A program made the translations under genes and the position numbers. Below the pieces are notes generated by a model, which did not search any database, was not told the DNA's origin, and saw nothing but the letters and a program-made list of their open reading frames with translations. Source: Sphingobacteriales bacterium (lineage in GTDB: Bacteria > Bacteroidota > Bacteroidia > Chitinophagales > Chitinophagaceae). Taken from it: a stretch of DNA of 64,000 bases. This document shows positions 17,184 to 25,811 of this stretch, in pieces. Location: positions 186,001 to 250,000 of the forward strand of contig JACRLZ010000007.1 of the NCBI GenBank assembly GCA_016235125.1. The letters run 5' to 3'. How positions within the stretch are numbered: the stretch's first letter is position 1; each line of letters opens with the position of its first letter.

Positions 17184-18087
17184 ATTGCTCAATATAAACC
17201 CTTCTTCCGTTCAGCATACTAAGGGAATCAAGTATGCGGCTGGTATCAGCAACTGTTGAGGGTAACAGCAGGAACAGTTTGTAGCTTACAGAATCTTTTG
17301 TTTCCATTTGTACATTCCACCAATAAGCTTTCAGTTTGCCAAATCTTTCAAAAGCCCTTTTGGAGTTGGCAATCTCAAGAATAAATTTATACGTTCCGGA
17401 AGGAATAACGCTGACAGATGTATCCTGAGGAGATGTATTGATATTTGTTACACTATCATTCAAAGTACTTTCTTTGTCTTCATTTTTTTTCTCATTATTT
17501 GCAGATTTGTTGTTACCCGTAGTCATCTTATACACTTTATACCCGCCCCATACCGCAAGGGCTAAGCCTGCAACAATGAATAAAATAAGCATTGGCTTGC
17601 GTAGATTGATGTTTTTCTTTCCGGTTTTATAAAAAATACTTTTATAATCAGCCAGTGATTCTTCAGTAGCAGGAGTTACGGATGATTCTTTGGATGAATA
17701 GTCCTGCATCTTTTCGGACAATGTTTCACCGGGAGTAAAAACAAATTCTCCCGATTTTGTTTTTACGAGGCTACCGATGCCTTCCAGTAAAAAAGGTTTT
17801 CCGATGTTCAGAAACTGCTGCATCAGGCTTAGGTGCGAATCAAGATCGGCGGCAGCCAATGCTTTAATCTTTCCCGTTTCAGAAGAAATATACTGAACAA
17901 GACCAGCTGATTCTTTTACAGAAGGATTGTTCTCGAATTGAATTGCTTCTGACGGAATGTTTTTCCCGCTTTTGGTATTTTCCGGATCGGGTATTGCGGA
18001 TGAGTCAATAATAAAACTACCTATACCAGGCAGGTAAAGCTGCTTGTTTGTATAAAGAAACTGTGCCAGTAAGGATGCTATCTTCAA
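17182..18087 (-). CDS. HU-CCDC81/SPOR-type membrane protein
   Basis: 301 residues. Two successive HU-like modules lie at the N-terminus (about 1-60 with LYLPGIGSFIIDSS, and about 70-125 with PFLLEGIGSLVKTKSGEFVFTPGE), the prokaryotic CCDC81-type arrangement. A linker follows, then one membrane helix (about 167-187) and a low-complexity Asn/Lys/Ser/Thr stretch. The C-terminal part (about 225-301, FILEIANSKRAFERFGKLKAYWWNV) resembles a SPOR peptidoglycan-binding domain. This layout suggests a link between DNA or another HU-domain ligand in the cytoplasm and the cell wall, possibly at division. The function is unproven. Confidence 0.75.
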   Translation of the reverse strand: MKIASLLAQFLYTNKQLYLPGIGSFIIDSSAIPDPENTKSGKNIPSEAIQFENNPSVKESAGLVQYISSETGKIKALAAADLDSHLSLMQQFLNIGKPFLLEGIGSLVKTKSGEFVFTPGETLSEKMQDYSSKESSVTPATEESLADYKSIFYKTGKKNINLRKPMLILFIVAGLALAVWGGYKVYKMTTGNNKSANNEKKNEDKESTLNDSVTNINTSPQDTSVSVIPSGTYKFILEIANSKRAFERFGKLKAYWWNVQMETKDSVSYKLFLLLPSTVADTSRILDSLSMLNGRRVYIEQ

Positions 18088-18157
18088 AGCCTGCGGTTAA
18101 GTTCCGTAAGATAGACATTTTGATTGGCCATTGCAAGGGAAACTGCTCCCCGTATTT

Positions 18158-18165
18158 TAACTTTG
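18158..18165 (+). promoter_or_regulatory. -7 box, near-leaderless start
   Basis: TAACTTTG fits TAnnTTTG exactly. The predicted transcription start falls at or beside the ATG at 18172, so the mRNA would have almost no leader. A TTG at 18131-18133 is 24 bases upstream, slightly far for a -33 element. Confidence 0.5.
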
Positions 18166-18171
18166 CCGTTT

Positions 18172-18489
18172 ATGCTGAACCAGGAGGAAAATAGTTTTAT
18201 TGAATACTGGGAACAAAACCGGTTTCGCAAAAAAAAAGTGCTGAAGCAATTATATGTAGGTCTTCCTTTTGCCGTAGTGCTTATCATTGCCATTTTTGCC
18301 AATTTTTTTTCAGGCTGGTACAAGAGAGCCGATATGCAGCTCCGTGCCGAAGAAAAGACGCTGATACCCGTATTGATAGGCGGAGCTTTACTGATTGTGG
18401 CTTTTATTGTCATTTTTTCAGCCCGGCACAGATGGGATTTAAATGAGCAACGCTATAATGAATTAATGGCACGGAAAAACAGGACATAA
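18172..18489 (+). CDS. Small two-helix membrane protein, unknown
   Basis: 105 residues from ATG 18172. An acidic N-terminus (LNQEENSFIEYWEQNR) and a basic RKKKVLK patch precede a membrane helix (about 31-47, PFAVVLIIAIFANFFSG). A short extracytoplasmic or cytoplasmic loop and a second helix (about 66-83) follow, then a charged tail. I do not recognise a family. The 84 bases separating it from the HU/SPOR-type gene contain the promoters for both. Confidence 0.6.
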   Translation: MLNQEENSFIEYWEQNRFRKKKVLKQLYVGLPFAVVLIIAIFANFFSGWYKRADMQLRAEEKTLIPVLIGGALLIVAFIVIFSARHRWDLNEQRYNELMARKNRT

Positions 18490-18555
18490 AATATTTTCAT
18501 CTTTGCAGCAATTTAATTTTAAAGGTGGTCTTACAGATTGTTTAAAAAAAGAATA

Positions 18556-19023
18556 ATGAAAAAAATACTCTTTGTATCAGTTTTTGCAGCTTTATTATTC
18601 GGGAACAACAGCTGTTCAAAGAATGAGGTTTGCAATAACAAAACGATTGACAGTGAAAGAGGAGAAATTACGGCCTATGCAGCAGCAAATGGTATTACAG
18701 CTACTGAACACAGCAGCGGAATTTTTTACCAGGTTATGAGCGCCGGCAGCGGCCCTGCACCCACGGTTTATTCCACGGTTTCAGTAAAATATTCCGGCAA
18801 GTTTCTTAACGGACAGGTATTTGATTCGCAAACTGCCACACCTGTTTCCGTTCAGTTAGGCCAGACGATCAAAGGATGGCAACTGGGGTTACCATTGATA
18901 CAAAAGGGCGGCAGCATCAAACTCATCATACCATCTTCCCTTGCATACGGATGCACCGGCTATGGGCCTATTCCTTCCAATTCCATACTGTATTTTGAAA
19001 TTGACCTGGTAGATGTTAATTAA
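18556..19023 (+). CDS. FKBP-type peptidyl-prolyl isomerase, lipoprotein
   Basis: 155 residues from ATG 18556. Signal peptide ends in NNSC with SKNEVC after it, so a lipoprotein on the periplasmic side. The FKBP fold begins near residue 60: STVSVKYSGKFLNGQVFDS, then PVSVQLGQTIKGWQLGLPLIQKGGSIKLIIPSSLAYGCTGYGPIPSNSILYFEIDLVDV, all canonical. Tyr-Gly-pocket residues are kept. Helps proline isomerisation of exported proteins. Single-domain, no dimerisation helix of the FkpA kind. Confidence 0.92.
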   Translation: MKKILFVSVFAALLFGNNSCSKNEVCNNKTIDSERGEITAYAAANGITATEHSSGIFYQVMSAGSGPAPTVYSTVSVKYSGKFLNGQVFDSQTATPVSVQLGQTIKGWQLGLPLIQKGGSIKLIIPSSLAYGCTGYGPIPSNSILYFEIDLVDVN

Positions 19024-19042
19024 ACCGATTCTAATTGCTATC

Positions 19043-19080
19043 AACCTCGTTTCGCCTTAGGCAAGACGGGGTTTTTAATT
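19043..19080 (+). terminator. Intrinsic terminator after the FKBP gene
   Basis: Arms AACCTCGTTTCGCCT and AGGCAAGACGGGGTT pair over 15 positions with G-U pairs, followed by a T-rich tail (TTTTTAATT). Confidence 0.7.
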
Positions 19081-19089
19081 GTACTATTT

Positions 19090-19164
19090 CACACTAAGCC
19101 CGCAAAGAACACATAGTATTTGTGATGCAAATCATTTTATTTGTGTACTTAGTGTCTTTGTGGG
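19090..19164. repeat. Octamer-phased CACAAAG inverted element, copy A
   Basis: Left side CACACTAAG..GCAAAG..CACATAG, right side reads in reverse complement CCCACAAAGACACTAAGTACACAAA. Imperfect inverted repeat of about 75 bp just before sdaA. Same family as 49142-49197, 51347-51421 and 53575-53654, although this copy is the most degenerate. Confidence 0.75.
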
Positions 19165-19194
19165 ATATTGCATTTTTGTTTTAAAATATTCCTC

Positions 19195-20622
19195 TTGACT
19201 TACGAAGCCATTTCAGCATTTGATATTTTCAAGATAGGAGTGGGGCCATCCAGCTCACACACACTGGGCCCATGGCGTGCAGCGCAAAGATTTTTACAGA
19301 CATTGCAACAGCATCATGAATTATTTGATGTGCAGGAAGTGAAAGTACTGTTGTATGGCTCATTGGCTAAAACGGGGAAAGGCCACGGAACAGATGTGGC
19401 AGTGCAACTGGGTTTGTGCGGCGATGATCCTGTTACGTTTGCAGTAGAACAGATCAATGCAAAGATCAATGACATTGCTGCGATGAAGCGAATATTGCTG
19501 AACGGTCTTCATGAAGTTCCTTTTGACCCGCATGAAGACATTGATTTTTTATTTACCGAAACACTGCCTTATCATCCCAATGCTGTCACTTTTCTTGCCA
19601 CATTGAAGAATGCTGATTCCGTTGCAGAAACCTATTACTCTATTGGCGGCGGATTTGTTATTAAAGAGGGTGAAGAAAGATCAGCCAAACAAACAGCACA
19701 ACTTCCTTTTCCAATCAATACAGCCGATGACCTCCTGCACTGGTGCATGAAGACGGGTATGACCATTCATGAAGTGGTGATGGAGAATGAACATGCCTGG
19801 CGAGGTGAAAAGGAAATTAAAGAGGAGATGCTGAATATATGGCAGGTGATGAAAGAATGTATTTACCGGGGCAGCCATACAAGCGGAATACTGCCGGGCG
19901 GATTGAATGTAAAACGTCGTGCCGCAGAACTCAATAAAAAATTGCTGGGCAATGCCACATATAGCAGTTATGGTGAATGGCTGGAAGCCATCAAAGCAGG
20001 TGGCCGTGATTTTAAATATATATTGGATTGGGTAAGTTGTTTTGCCCTGGCGGTAAATGAAGAGAATGCATCTTTTGGAAGAGTGGTGACAGCGCCAACC
20101 AACGGAGCAGCCGGGGTGATACCAGCCGTGCTGCAATATTATATTGCTTTTTGTGATGGTGATAAAGAAGAAAAGATCATCCAGTTTTTGTTGACAGCTG
20201 CAGAGATCGGAAGCATATTTAAAAAAGGAGCAACTCTTTCTGCTGCAATGGGCGGATGCCAGGCAGAGATAGGAGTGTCATCAGCTATGGCGGCTGCGGG
20301 ATTGACTGAATGCATGGGAGGTACACAAAAACAAGTGATGATGGCAGCCGAGATAGCGATGGAGCATCATCTTGGATTAACCTGCGACCCGATTGCAGGA
20401 TTGGTGCAGGTACCATGTATTGAGAGAAATACTATGGGAGCAATTAAGGCCATTACTGCTTCTCAATTGGCTTTGCAAAGCACACCTGATTTTGCCAAAG
20501 TATCTTTAGATGCTGTGATAAAAACGATGTGGGATACAGCGATAGACATGAATCATAAATACAAGGAAACTGCTGATGGCGGGTTGGCAGTGAATGTACC
20601 GCTTAGCCTTCCTGAATGCTGA
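19195..20622 (+). CDS. sdaA: L-serine ammonia-lyase, single-chain, iron-sulfur type
   Basis: 475 residues from TTG 19195. Turns L-serine into pyruvate and ammonia using a [4Fe-4S] cluster. N-terminal beta domain: [26 protein letters not shown]-terminal alpha domain: [32 protein letters not shown], and the cluster cysteines in GGCQ, ECMGG and [16 protein letters not shown]. The reading frame is open back to TTG 19168, but family members start a few residues before SxFDxFKIG, which favours 19195; no ATG is available. Both domains are fused, as in E. coli SdaA. Confidence 0.93.
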   Translation: MTYEAISAFDIFKIGVGPSSSHTLGPWRAAQRFLQTLQQHHELFDVQEVKVLLYGSLAKTGKGHGTDVAVQLGLCGDDPVTFAVEQINAKINDIAAMKRILLNGLHEVPFDPHEDIDFLFTETLPYHPNAVTFLATLKNADSVAETYYSIGGGFVIKEGEERSAKQTAQLPFPINTADDLLHWCMKTGMTIHEVVMENEHAWRGEKEIKEEMLNIWQVMKECIYRGSHTSGILPGGLNVKRRAAELNKKLLGNATYSSYGEWLEAIKAGGRDFKYILDWVSCFALAVNEENASFGRVVTAPTNGAAGVIPAVLQYYIAFCDGDKEEKIIQFLLTAAEIGSIFKKGATLSAAMGGCQAEIGVSSAMAAAGLTECMGGTQKQVMMAAEIAMEHHLGLTCDPIAGLVQVPCIERNTMGAIKAITASQLALQSTPDFAKVSLDAVIKTMWDTAIDMNHKYKETADGGLAVNVPLSLPEC

Positions 20623-20635
20623 TAATTTTTCAGTA

Positions 20636-20983
20636 TCACCTGCATCTTACCCGGACACAATATGAATAGGTTGCAGTGCGACCATGACGGGTTCTTACAG
20701 TGAGCCGGATACAGTATGTTGTTGGACATTGCCTGTAAACGATATTGGTCGGAGTTCTGTCATAACACATCGTACCATTTCCGAAATCCCATTCATAAGA
20801 ATCTGCACACTGAGAATTGTTTTCAAATTGAAGTGCGGTGCCTTCCATCACAGTGCCATCTTCAACAGTATTTACTATTCTGAAATTAGCGACTGGAGTC
20901 GGGTCGTCGCTGGCAGTATTTTTGACTTTATTGCAACCTAAAACGAATACTGCCAATAAAGCGGATATAAGCAGTTGTTTCAT
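20636..20983 (-). CDS. PKD-domain lipoprotein, small
   Basis: 115 residues. Lipoprotein signal with lipobox VLGC and NKVKN after the cysteine. The rest is one small PKD-like Ig fold: VANFRIVNT, ALQFENNSQCADSYEWDFGNG (the typical Y.WDFG.G) and CIRLTVRTRHGRTATYSYCVRVRC. Seven cysteines in 115 residues is high for this family and suggests disulfides. Function unknown. Convergent with sdaA. Confidence 0.75.
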   Translation of the reverse strand: MKQLLISALLAVFVLGCNKVKNTASDDPTPVANFRIVNTVEDGTVMEGTALQFENNSQCADSYEWDFGNGTMCYDRTPTNIVYRQCPTTYCIRLTVRTRHGRTATYSYCVRVRCR

Positions 20984-21393
20984 TTTAAAAATTTTAGAAA
21001 AACTACAACAATTCCCATTGATTTCTTATGATAATTTTTCAGGATGTGCAGAGGGTATTAAAACATTGGGAAAGAAGGGGAAGCTGAGGTTTCTAAAGTG
21101 TTGATTATTTGTCGTAATTGCCCAACGGGCAAAGTAGTACATGGCAACCAAAAAATTTCGACGAATGTACGGCTCGAAAATGTAGGATTATGCGCCAACG
21201 CCCAGGGCTTTCTGCTGTGCTGATATTCCGTGTTACTTCAGCCCCGAACTGTCGCTGAGTAAAGTTAATCAGTTGATGTTATATTCTGTTGCTGGGCGTT
21301 ATTCGTCCAGCCCGGACTGCAGATGATTAGCGAACGGGACGATCAGTTTATATTCTTCAGCCAGCATAGAAAACCCCTTGTTGGTGGCAGTTA
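20984..21393. other. Non-coding segment with cassette-like inverted repeats
   Basis: About 410 bases without a credible gene. It contains TTGCCC-AAC-GGGCAA near 21118, and AACGCCCAG (21197-21205) matched by CTGGGCGTT (21292-21300), enclosing a further partly self-complementary 86 bases with AACTG...CAGTT. Read on the minus strand, it lies directly after the stop of the gene at 21394-21987. The arrangement recalls integron attC sites, but strict RYYYAAC and GTRRRRY-like boxes are not seen. Confidence 0.45.
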
Positions 21394-21987
21394 TTAATAT
21401 TTCCAATTCATTATTGTTCCGACCTCTTTCCAGATATCATCTTGAAAATGATAAAGAACAATTCCGCCGCCATCGCCAAGTCCGCTATGTCCGTTGTCCC
21501 ATTGAACAATCGCATATGTTTGCGAGTTGTCAAAGACGGGTCTTGAAAAATAGTAAAGGTTTCTGTGATAAGTGTCCGTCAAGTTGAACTGATTAATTTG
21601 TTTTTTATAGAATTTAATTCTTTCCTTGTCGGTAAATGCTAATTTTTTAAGTGCATGTTTCTTCAAAACTGTTTCGCCTCGGCTGTTTACGAGTACATAT
21701 TTTGGTAGTTCTTTGTCCCTCCAATCAGTTGTGTCGATGGTTTTTGAGTTTTTAATAATTTGAAGAAGCATTACTGTGTCAAGATCCCCGCCTGTGTAGT
21801 CTCCATGAAAATCATGATACTGCCACATATCGTCTGGGTCAAGCCGTAAGTCTTTAATAGGCTTCGAATGAACAAATATGCCACCTTGTTTGGCAAATGC
21901 TGTGTCAAGCAGGTTTTGGTATTGCCTAATTTGAGCTTGACATTTGATTAAAATGGAAAAAAGAAAACAGAAGGCTTGAATTTTCAT
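21394..21987 (-). CDS. Hypothetical exported protein
   Basis: 197 residues. Weak signal peptide (MKIQAFCFLFSILIKCQAQ). The mature part is polar, with LDPDDMWQYHDFHGDYTGGDLDTVMLLQII and a C-terminal glycine-rich AIVQWDNGHSGLGDGGGIVLYHF ending in WKEVGTIMNWKY. I do not recognise a family. It is flanked by long non-coding stretches on both sides (410 and about 200 bases) unlike the tight packing elsewhere, which suggests an accessory gene. The attC-like segment lies just 3' of it. Confidence 0.65.
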   Translation of the reverse strand: MKIQAFCFLFSILIKCQAQIRQYQNLLDTAFAKQGGIFVHSKPIKDLRLDPDDMWQYHDFHGDYTGGDLDTVMLLQIIKNSKTIDTTDWRDKELPKYVLVNSRGETVLKKHALKKLAFTDKERIKFYKKQINQFNLTDTYHRNLYYFSRPVFDNSQTYAIVQWDNGHSGLGDGGGIVLYHFQDDIWKEVGTIMNWKY

Positions 21988-22140
21988 AAGCGTTTTAGAA
22001 AAGATGCAGCATAGTCAGATTTTTCATAAATGTAAAGTGTCGAAGATAATTGCCACCATCAATTAAATATACCGCACTCCTCCCAATTTATCAAAATTTC
22101 GGGCCTTGATTTTCAGCAACTTGATATTCGCATTTTTGTA

Positions 22141-22161
22141 CCTGCCTACCGGCAAGGCAGG
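22141..22161. repeat. 21-bp near-palindrome (CCTGCCT..AGGCAGG)
   Basis: CCTGCCTACCGGCAAGGCAGG, a near-palindrome. It is a variant of the perfect 20-bp palindrome at 45633-45652. Lies in the intergenic space downstream of dapB. Confidence 0.75.
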
Positions 22162-22191
22162 TTGTCGGTGCTGGCAATGACACTCTGCAAT

Positions 22192-22908
22192 TTACAATCC
22201 CAATACTTCCTTCATCGTAAAAAATCCCTTCCTGTCTTTTAAAAACTCTGCAGCCAGTACTGCACCGCCGGCAAAACCCTTTCGGTTGTGGGCCGTATGT
22301 ATGATCTCAATATTGTCAATAGCAGATGAATACTTAACACTATGCGTGCCGGGTGCTGGGTCAATTCGCTGGCTGATGATTTCTAAGTCTTCTGGATTAT
22401 CACTCAGGTCGTTCACCCATTGCTTTTTTCTTTTTATATGCTCCAGTATCTGTTCTGCCAAAGTAATGGCTGTGCCACTGGGTGCATCTTTCTTTTGTGT
22501 GTGGTGGGTTTCTTCCAGTATCACTTCATATGCTTTGTGGGGGGCCATCAGGGCGGCCAGTTTTTTATTTACTTCAAAAAAAATATTTACCCCCACACTG
22601 TAATTGCTGGAATAAATAAAGCCACCCAGTTTTTCGGCACAGAGTTTTTTCATTTCATCCAAATGCTCCGTCCACCCAGTGGAACCGCAAACCACCGGCA
22701 CAGCAAACTCAAGGCATTTCTTCACATTCTCCAAAGCGCTGTGCGGCCCGGTGAATTCAATGGCCACGTCAGCTTTCTGTAAATTTTCTTTGGTAAAATC
22801 ATGCAGGTTGGGCTGGTCAATCTTTAAAATAACCTCATGGCCACGATGAACTGCTATTTCTTCGATGGCTTTGCCCATTTTGCCGTAACCAATGAGTGCT
22901 AATCGCAA
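22192..22908 (-). CDS. dapB: 4-hydroxy-tetrahydrodipicolinate reductase
   Basis: 238 residues, starting at a TTG at 22908 (the frame has no ATG earlier than the Rossmann motif). Reduces HTPA on the way to diaminopimelate. NAD(P)-site IGYGKMGKAIE (about 6-16), the VVCGSTGWTE block, SSNYSVGVNIFFEVNKKLA (about 101-119), and the catalytic/substrate signature EETHHTQKKDAPSGTAITLAE (about 134-154) with the two His and the Lys. Slightly short N-terminally compared with E. coli but typical of Bacteroidota. End of the parA-parB-DUF5683-dapB row. Confidence 0.95.
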   Translation of the reverse strand: MRLALIGYGKMGKAIEEIAVHRGHEVILKIDQPNLHDFTKENLQKADVAIEFTGPHSALENVKKCLEFAVPVVCGSTGWTEHLDEMKKLCAEKLGGFIYSSNYSVGVNIFFEVNKKLAALMAPHKAYEVILEETHHTQKKDAPSGTAITLAEQILEHIKRKKQWVNDLSDNPEDLEIISQRIDPAPGTHSVKYSSAIDNIEIIHTAHNRKGFAGGAVLAAEFLKDRKGFFTMKEVLGL

Positions 22909-22970
22909 TGTTGAATGTTTAAGATTTATTACAGATTGATGATAAAATGTCGTTTCAACTTTTCAGAATC

Positions 22971-23106
22971 TTGTCTTGCCGAGGTACGAGGCATCTCAGA
23001 AAGTAGAATTTGGGTTTCAATGTACCTTTCGAGACTCCCGGACTTCGCCCCCAAGCTTCGTAATAAGCGTTGCTTATTCCTCGCTTGCGTCGGAGTGACA
23101 AGACTC
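22971..23106. repeat. GAGGTACGAGGCATCTC dispersed element, copy 1
   Basis: The left end holds TGCCGAGGTACGAGGCATCT followed by CA, the right end GTCGGAGTGACAAGACTC. The same two ends, in reverse order, occur at 54297-54387: the left-end match runs over 22 identical bases there. Lies between DUF5683 and dapB, a gap of 255 bases which otherwise holds TTTAAAC-type heptamers at its rim. Confidence 0.85.
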
Positions 23107-23163
23107 CGGTTATTGAGATTTTCTCAAAGTTATAGATAACATTAAACTTTAAACTGCTTTTAT

Positions 23164-23808
23164 TCAGCGAATACTTAAAACTAAACTAAGGCCGTTTGTC
23201 CCCGCCATTTCACTATGTCCCGGTTTAATTCGAAAGCTCAGATCAGGGCTTACATCAAAGCTCATCAGATGTGCATCTACTGCGGCATCCACCACATTCA
23301 ATCCCCATAATAAAACAAAGACGAGTACGGTGTAATCGATATCCTTCCGGAATTGGTTCCGGTAAAATTTCAGCGATTCTTCATCAATGGGTTTCAGGTT
23401 CGATTTTATATCATTATACAATGCCGAGTCGGTATGGTTCACCCTCATATTGTATTTTACCCTGTAGGCAAACCGGGTGTCTTTGTAGTTGCCAAGATTA
23501 TAAAAGAAAATACCAGTGCAGGTTCCCAATGCTCCATACACTATCGGCAGCTTCCAGTATTTTTTATTGTATATCTGTCCCCAGCCCGGCAAGAGGGCAG
23601 AACGCAATGCAGCTTTTTTAGGACTATGGGCTTTGAATGCAGAATCGTATTTGTTAGCCGTTTGTTTTTTAATTACGGCAGGTGTGGAATCTTTCGCAGG
23701 AGAAATAAATTTTTCATTTTCCTGTGCAATGGAGTATAAGCTGAAACAACAAAAAGCTGCGGGTAAGAAAATCTTGTTATAAAAACGACTGTATAGATAT
23801 TGAAGCAT
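23164..23808 (-). CDS. DUF5683 membrane protein
   Basis: 214 residues. Signal peptide at the start (FCCFSLYSIAQ). A basic linker leads to the family core: KAALRSALLPGWGQIYNKKYWKLPIVYGALG (about 66-97), a membrane helix, YRNQFRKDIDYTVLVFVLLWGLNVVDAAVDAHLMSFDVSPDLSFRIKP (about 149-196). Widely kept in Bacteroidota between parB and dapB. Function unknown; an envelope location is likely. Confidence 0.85.
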   Translation of the reverse strand: MLQYLYSRFYNKIFLPAAFCCFSLYSIAQENEKFISPAKDSTPAVIKKQTANKYDSAFKAHSPKKAALRSALLPGWGQIYNKKYWKLPIVYGALGTCTGIFFYNLGNYKDTRFAYRVKYNMRVNHTDSALYNDIKSNLKPIDEESLKFYRNQFRKDIDYTVLVFVLLWGLNVVDAAVDAHLMSFDVSPDLSFRIKPGHSEMAGTNGLSLVLSIR

Positions 23809-23841
23809 GTTAATTTCTCCCCTTTAGTGATTGGGGGTGTT

Positions 23842-24756
23842 TTAATCAAGCTGTGCATTCATTTGCCCGAGCACTTTGTTCAGTTCTTCCTGCGAATAGT
23901 ATTCGATAATGATCTGCCCGCTTCCGTTACGGCTATGCCTGAGTTTTACCCGGGTACTGAAATGCGATGCTAATTTATCTTCTATTCTCTGAAAGGTAGC
24001 AGGCAATGTATTTTTTGCTGATTTTTTAACAACGCCATCCCGGTAAAGATTTCGCACCAAAGCTTCTGTTTGCCTTACGGATAATCCTCTGTCTTTAATC
24101 TGCCTGAAAATGAAAAGCTGTTTGTCGATTGTATCCACATTGATGAGTGCTCTTGCATGACCCATGCTTAGTTCGCCGCTGCGCACAGCCAGTTGAATAT
24201 CGGGAGGCAGTTTAAGCAAACGGATAAAATTGGCGACGGTGCTTCTGTCTTTACCCATTCTTTCGGCCACCTGCTCCTGTGTAAAATCCAGTTCTTCCAT
24301 CATTCTTTTCAGGCTGAGTGAAATTTCCATTGCATTCAAGTCTTCCCGCTGCAGGTTTTCGAGCAAAGCCAGTTCGAGCAACTGTGAATCATTGGTATGC
24401 CTGATGTAAGCAGGAATATCTTTGATACCGGCAATCTTTGCTGCTCTCAACCTTCGTTCACCGGATACGAGTCTATATTTTCCACTTGGCAATTTAGAAA
24501 CCGTGACGGGCTGAATGATGTCATGAAGTTTTATGGAATTAGCCAGTTCCTGCAATGATTGTTCATCAAAATCACGGCGGGGTTGCTTAGGGTTGGCTTC
24601 AATATCAACAAGTGGAATTCTATTGATCCCTGTAGCTGATTCAACCACGGAAGATTTTAATGAACCTGTTGTGGTTTTAAGATCTGCATCAATATTCTGC
24701 AACAGGGAACGTATGCCTTTGCCGAGGAGTTCTTTATTTTGCTTGGGAGTCGACAT
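23842..24756 (-). CDS. parB: Chromosome partitioning protein ParB
   Basis: 304 residues. N-terminal ParB/Srx CTPase domain with IEANPKQPRRDFDEQSLQELANSI (box I) and YRLVSGERRLRAAKIAGI (GERR box, about 105-122), then LLENLQREDLNAMEI, and the HTH TQEQVAERMGKDRSTVANFIRLLKLP. C-terminal dimerisation part at the end. Binds parS and slides as a CTP clamp. I did not find a parS-like TGTTTCACGTGAAACA site in this window. It follows parA at 80 bases, a gap filled by a heptamer array. Confidence 0.95.
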   Translation of the reverse strand: MSTPKQNKELLGKGIRSLLQNIDADLKTTTGSLKSSVVESATGINRIPLVDIEANPKQPRRDFDEQSLQELANSIKLHDIIQPVTVSKLPSGKYRLVSGERRLRAAKIAGIKDIPAYIRHTNDSQLLELALLENLQREDLNAMEISLSLKRMMEELDFTQEQVAERMGKDRSTVANFIRLLKLPPDIQLAVRSGELSMGHARALINVDTIDKQLFIFRQIKDRGLSVRQTEALVRNLYRDGVVKKSAKNTLPATFQRIEDKLASHFSTRVKLRHSRNGSGQIIIEYYSQEELNKVLGQMNAQLD

Positions 24757-24759
24757 CGT

Positions 24760-24839
24760 TAAATGTTTAAGGTCTAAAGTTTAAGGCGACTGCTTACTAA
24801 ACAGCAATGATGCTTAAGCTTTAAACATGAAACGTCTTA
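24760..24839. repeat. Heptamer-phased inverted array between parA and parB
   Basis: Left arm 24760-24787 in 7-mers: TAAATGT, TTAAGGT, CTAAAGT, TTAAGGC. Right arm 24812-24839: GCTTAAG, CTTTAAA, CATGAAA, CGTCTTA. The arms are roughly inverted with 24 bases between. The right arm reaches the parA stop codon. Confidence 0.75.
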
Positions 24840-25640
24840 CAGTTCCAGGATCCTTTCTTCATTTTTGATCCTGGTCAGATCGTTCTTCTGGAGGATTTCT
24901 TTTGCAAGGTTAAGGTAATTCATTGAACCTTTACTGTTGGCATCGTATAAAATTACCGGTTTTCCGGCGCTGGGGGCTTCTGCCAATCTTGCATTGCGGT
25001 GTATAATGGTGCTGAATACCATGTCTTCAAAGTGGCGGCGCACTTCGCTTACTACCTGGTTGCAGAGACGGAGGCGTCCATCATACATGGTCATGAGGAT
25101 TCCTTCAATGACTAAAGCAGTATTCAGCCTGTTTTGAACAATTTTAATGGTGTTTAGCAATTTTCCTAATCCTTCCAATGCAAAGAATTCGCATTGCACC
25201 GGCACTACCACTGAGTCGGCTGCAGTTAATGCATTCACGGTGATAAGACCGAGGGAAGGAGAGCAGTCTATGATAATGAAATCGTAGTCATCCCTTACTG
25301 ATTCAAGAATATTTTTTAAGACCATTTCCCGGTTGGGATAATTGATCATTTCAATTTCGGCGCCTACAAGGTCAATATGAGAGGGAATGAGATCAAGATT
25401 GGGAATTTCTGTTTTCAGGATCACATCCTTAGCCCTTGCTTCATTCACCATGCAATCATAAAGGCTTTGAGTAACATTGTGCAGATCGAATCCCACGCCG
25501 GTGGTACTGTTGGCCTGCGGGTCGCCATCCACCAGCAAGGTTTTAAACTCCAATACGGCAAAACTGGCTGCCAGGTTAATGGCCGTTGTTGTTTTGCCTA
25601 CACCTCCTTTTTGATTAGCTACACCGATAATTCTTGCCAT
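24837..25640 (-). CDS. parA: Chromosome partitioning ATPase ParA/Soj
   Basis: 267 residues. Deviant Walker [21 protein letters not shown] (about 8-27) with the signature lysine, A' [14 protein letters not shown], Walker [20 protein letters not shown] (about 122-140). No N-terminal HTH, so the Soj-type chromosomal protein rather than a P1-type plasmid protein. Moves the origin region together with ParB. Confidence 0.96.
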   Translation of the reverse strand: MARIIGVANQKGGVGKTTTAINLAASFAVLEFKTLLVDGDPQANSTTGVGFDLHNVTQSLYDCMVNEARAKDVILKTEIPNLDLIPSHIDLVGAEIEMINYPNREMVLKNILESVRDDYDFIIIDCSPSLGLITVNALTAADSVVVPVQCEFFALEGLGKLLNTIKIVQNRLNTALVIEGILMTMYDGRLRLCNQVVSEVRRHFEDMVFSTIIHRNARLAEAPSAGKPVILYDANSKGSMNYLNLAKEILQKNDLTRIKNEERILEL

Positions 25641-25715
25641 ATTGCCGAAATTCCTTATCTGTCAATAATTGTTATTGGTAAAATTGCCCTCAGAAACCAA
25701 GAACACAAAATTAAG

Positions 25716-25746
25716 TTTTGCCCATTCTTCCGGACATTGGGCAAAA
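25716..25746. promoter_or_regulatory. Inverted repeat in the parA / phosphoesterase divergent region
   Basis: TTTTGCCCA (25716-25724) and TGGGCAAAA (25738-25746), nine perfect pairs around 13 bases. It sits just upstream of a parA -7 box read on the minus strand (TAATTTTG, complement of 25706-25713). Possible operator; function not shown. Confidence 0.45.
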
Positions 25747-25794
25747 ATAAGTGTTAAGGAAAATTTTCAGGAAAAATGAACCGGATTAAGTGTC

Positions 25795-25802
25795 TAAATT
25801 TG
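25795..25802 (+). promoter_or_regulatory. -7 box of the metallophosphoesterase gene
   Basis: TAAATTTG is an exact TAnnTTTG match whose predicted transcription start is about three bases before the ATG at 25812. No clear -33 TTG is seen at the usual distance. Confidence 0.45.
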
Positions 25803-25811
25803 TAGTCTGTT

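Noticed and set aside
18084..18413. Minus-strand frame opposite the small two-helix protein
   Set aside because: The plus frame has a -7 box, membrane helices and charged ends as expected; the minus one has neither.
24757..24836. parS site between parA and parB
   Set aside because: TTTAAACATGAAACG looks like half of a parS palindrome, but it is part of a heptamer array and not palindromic.
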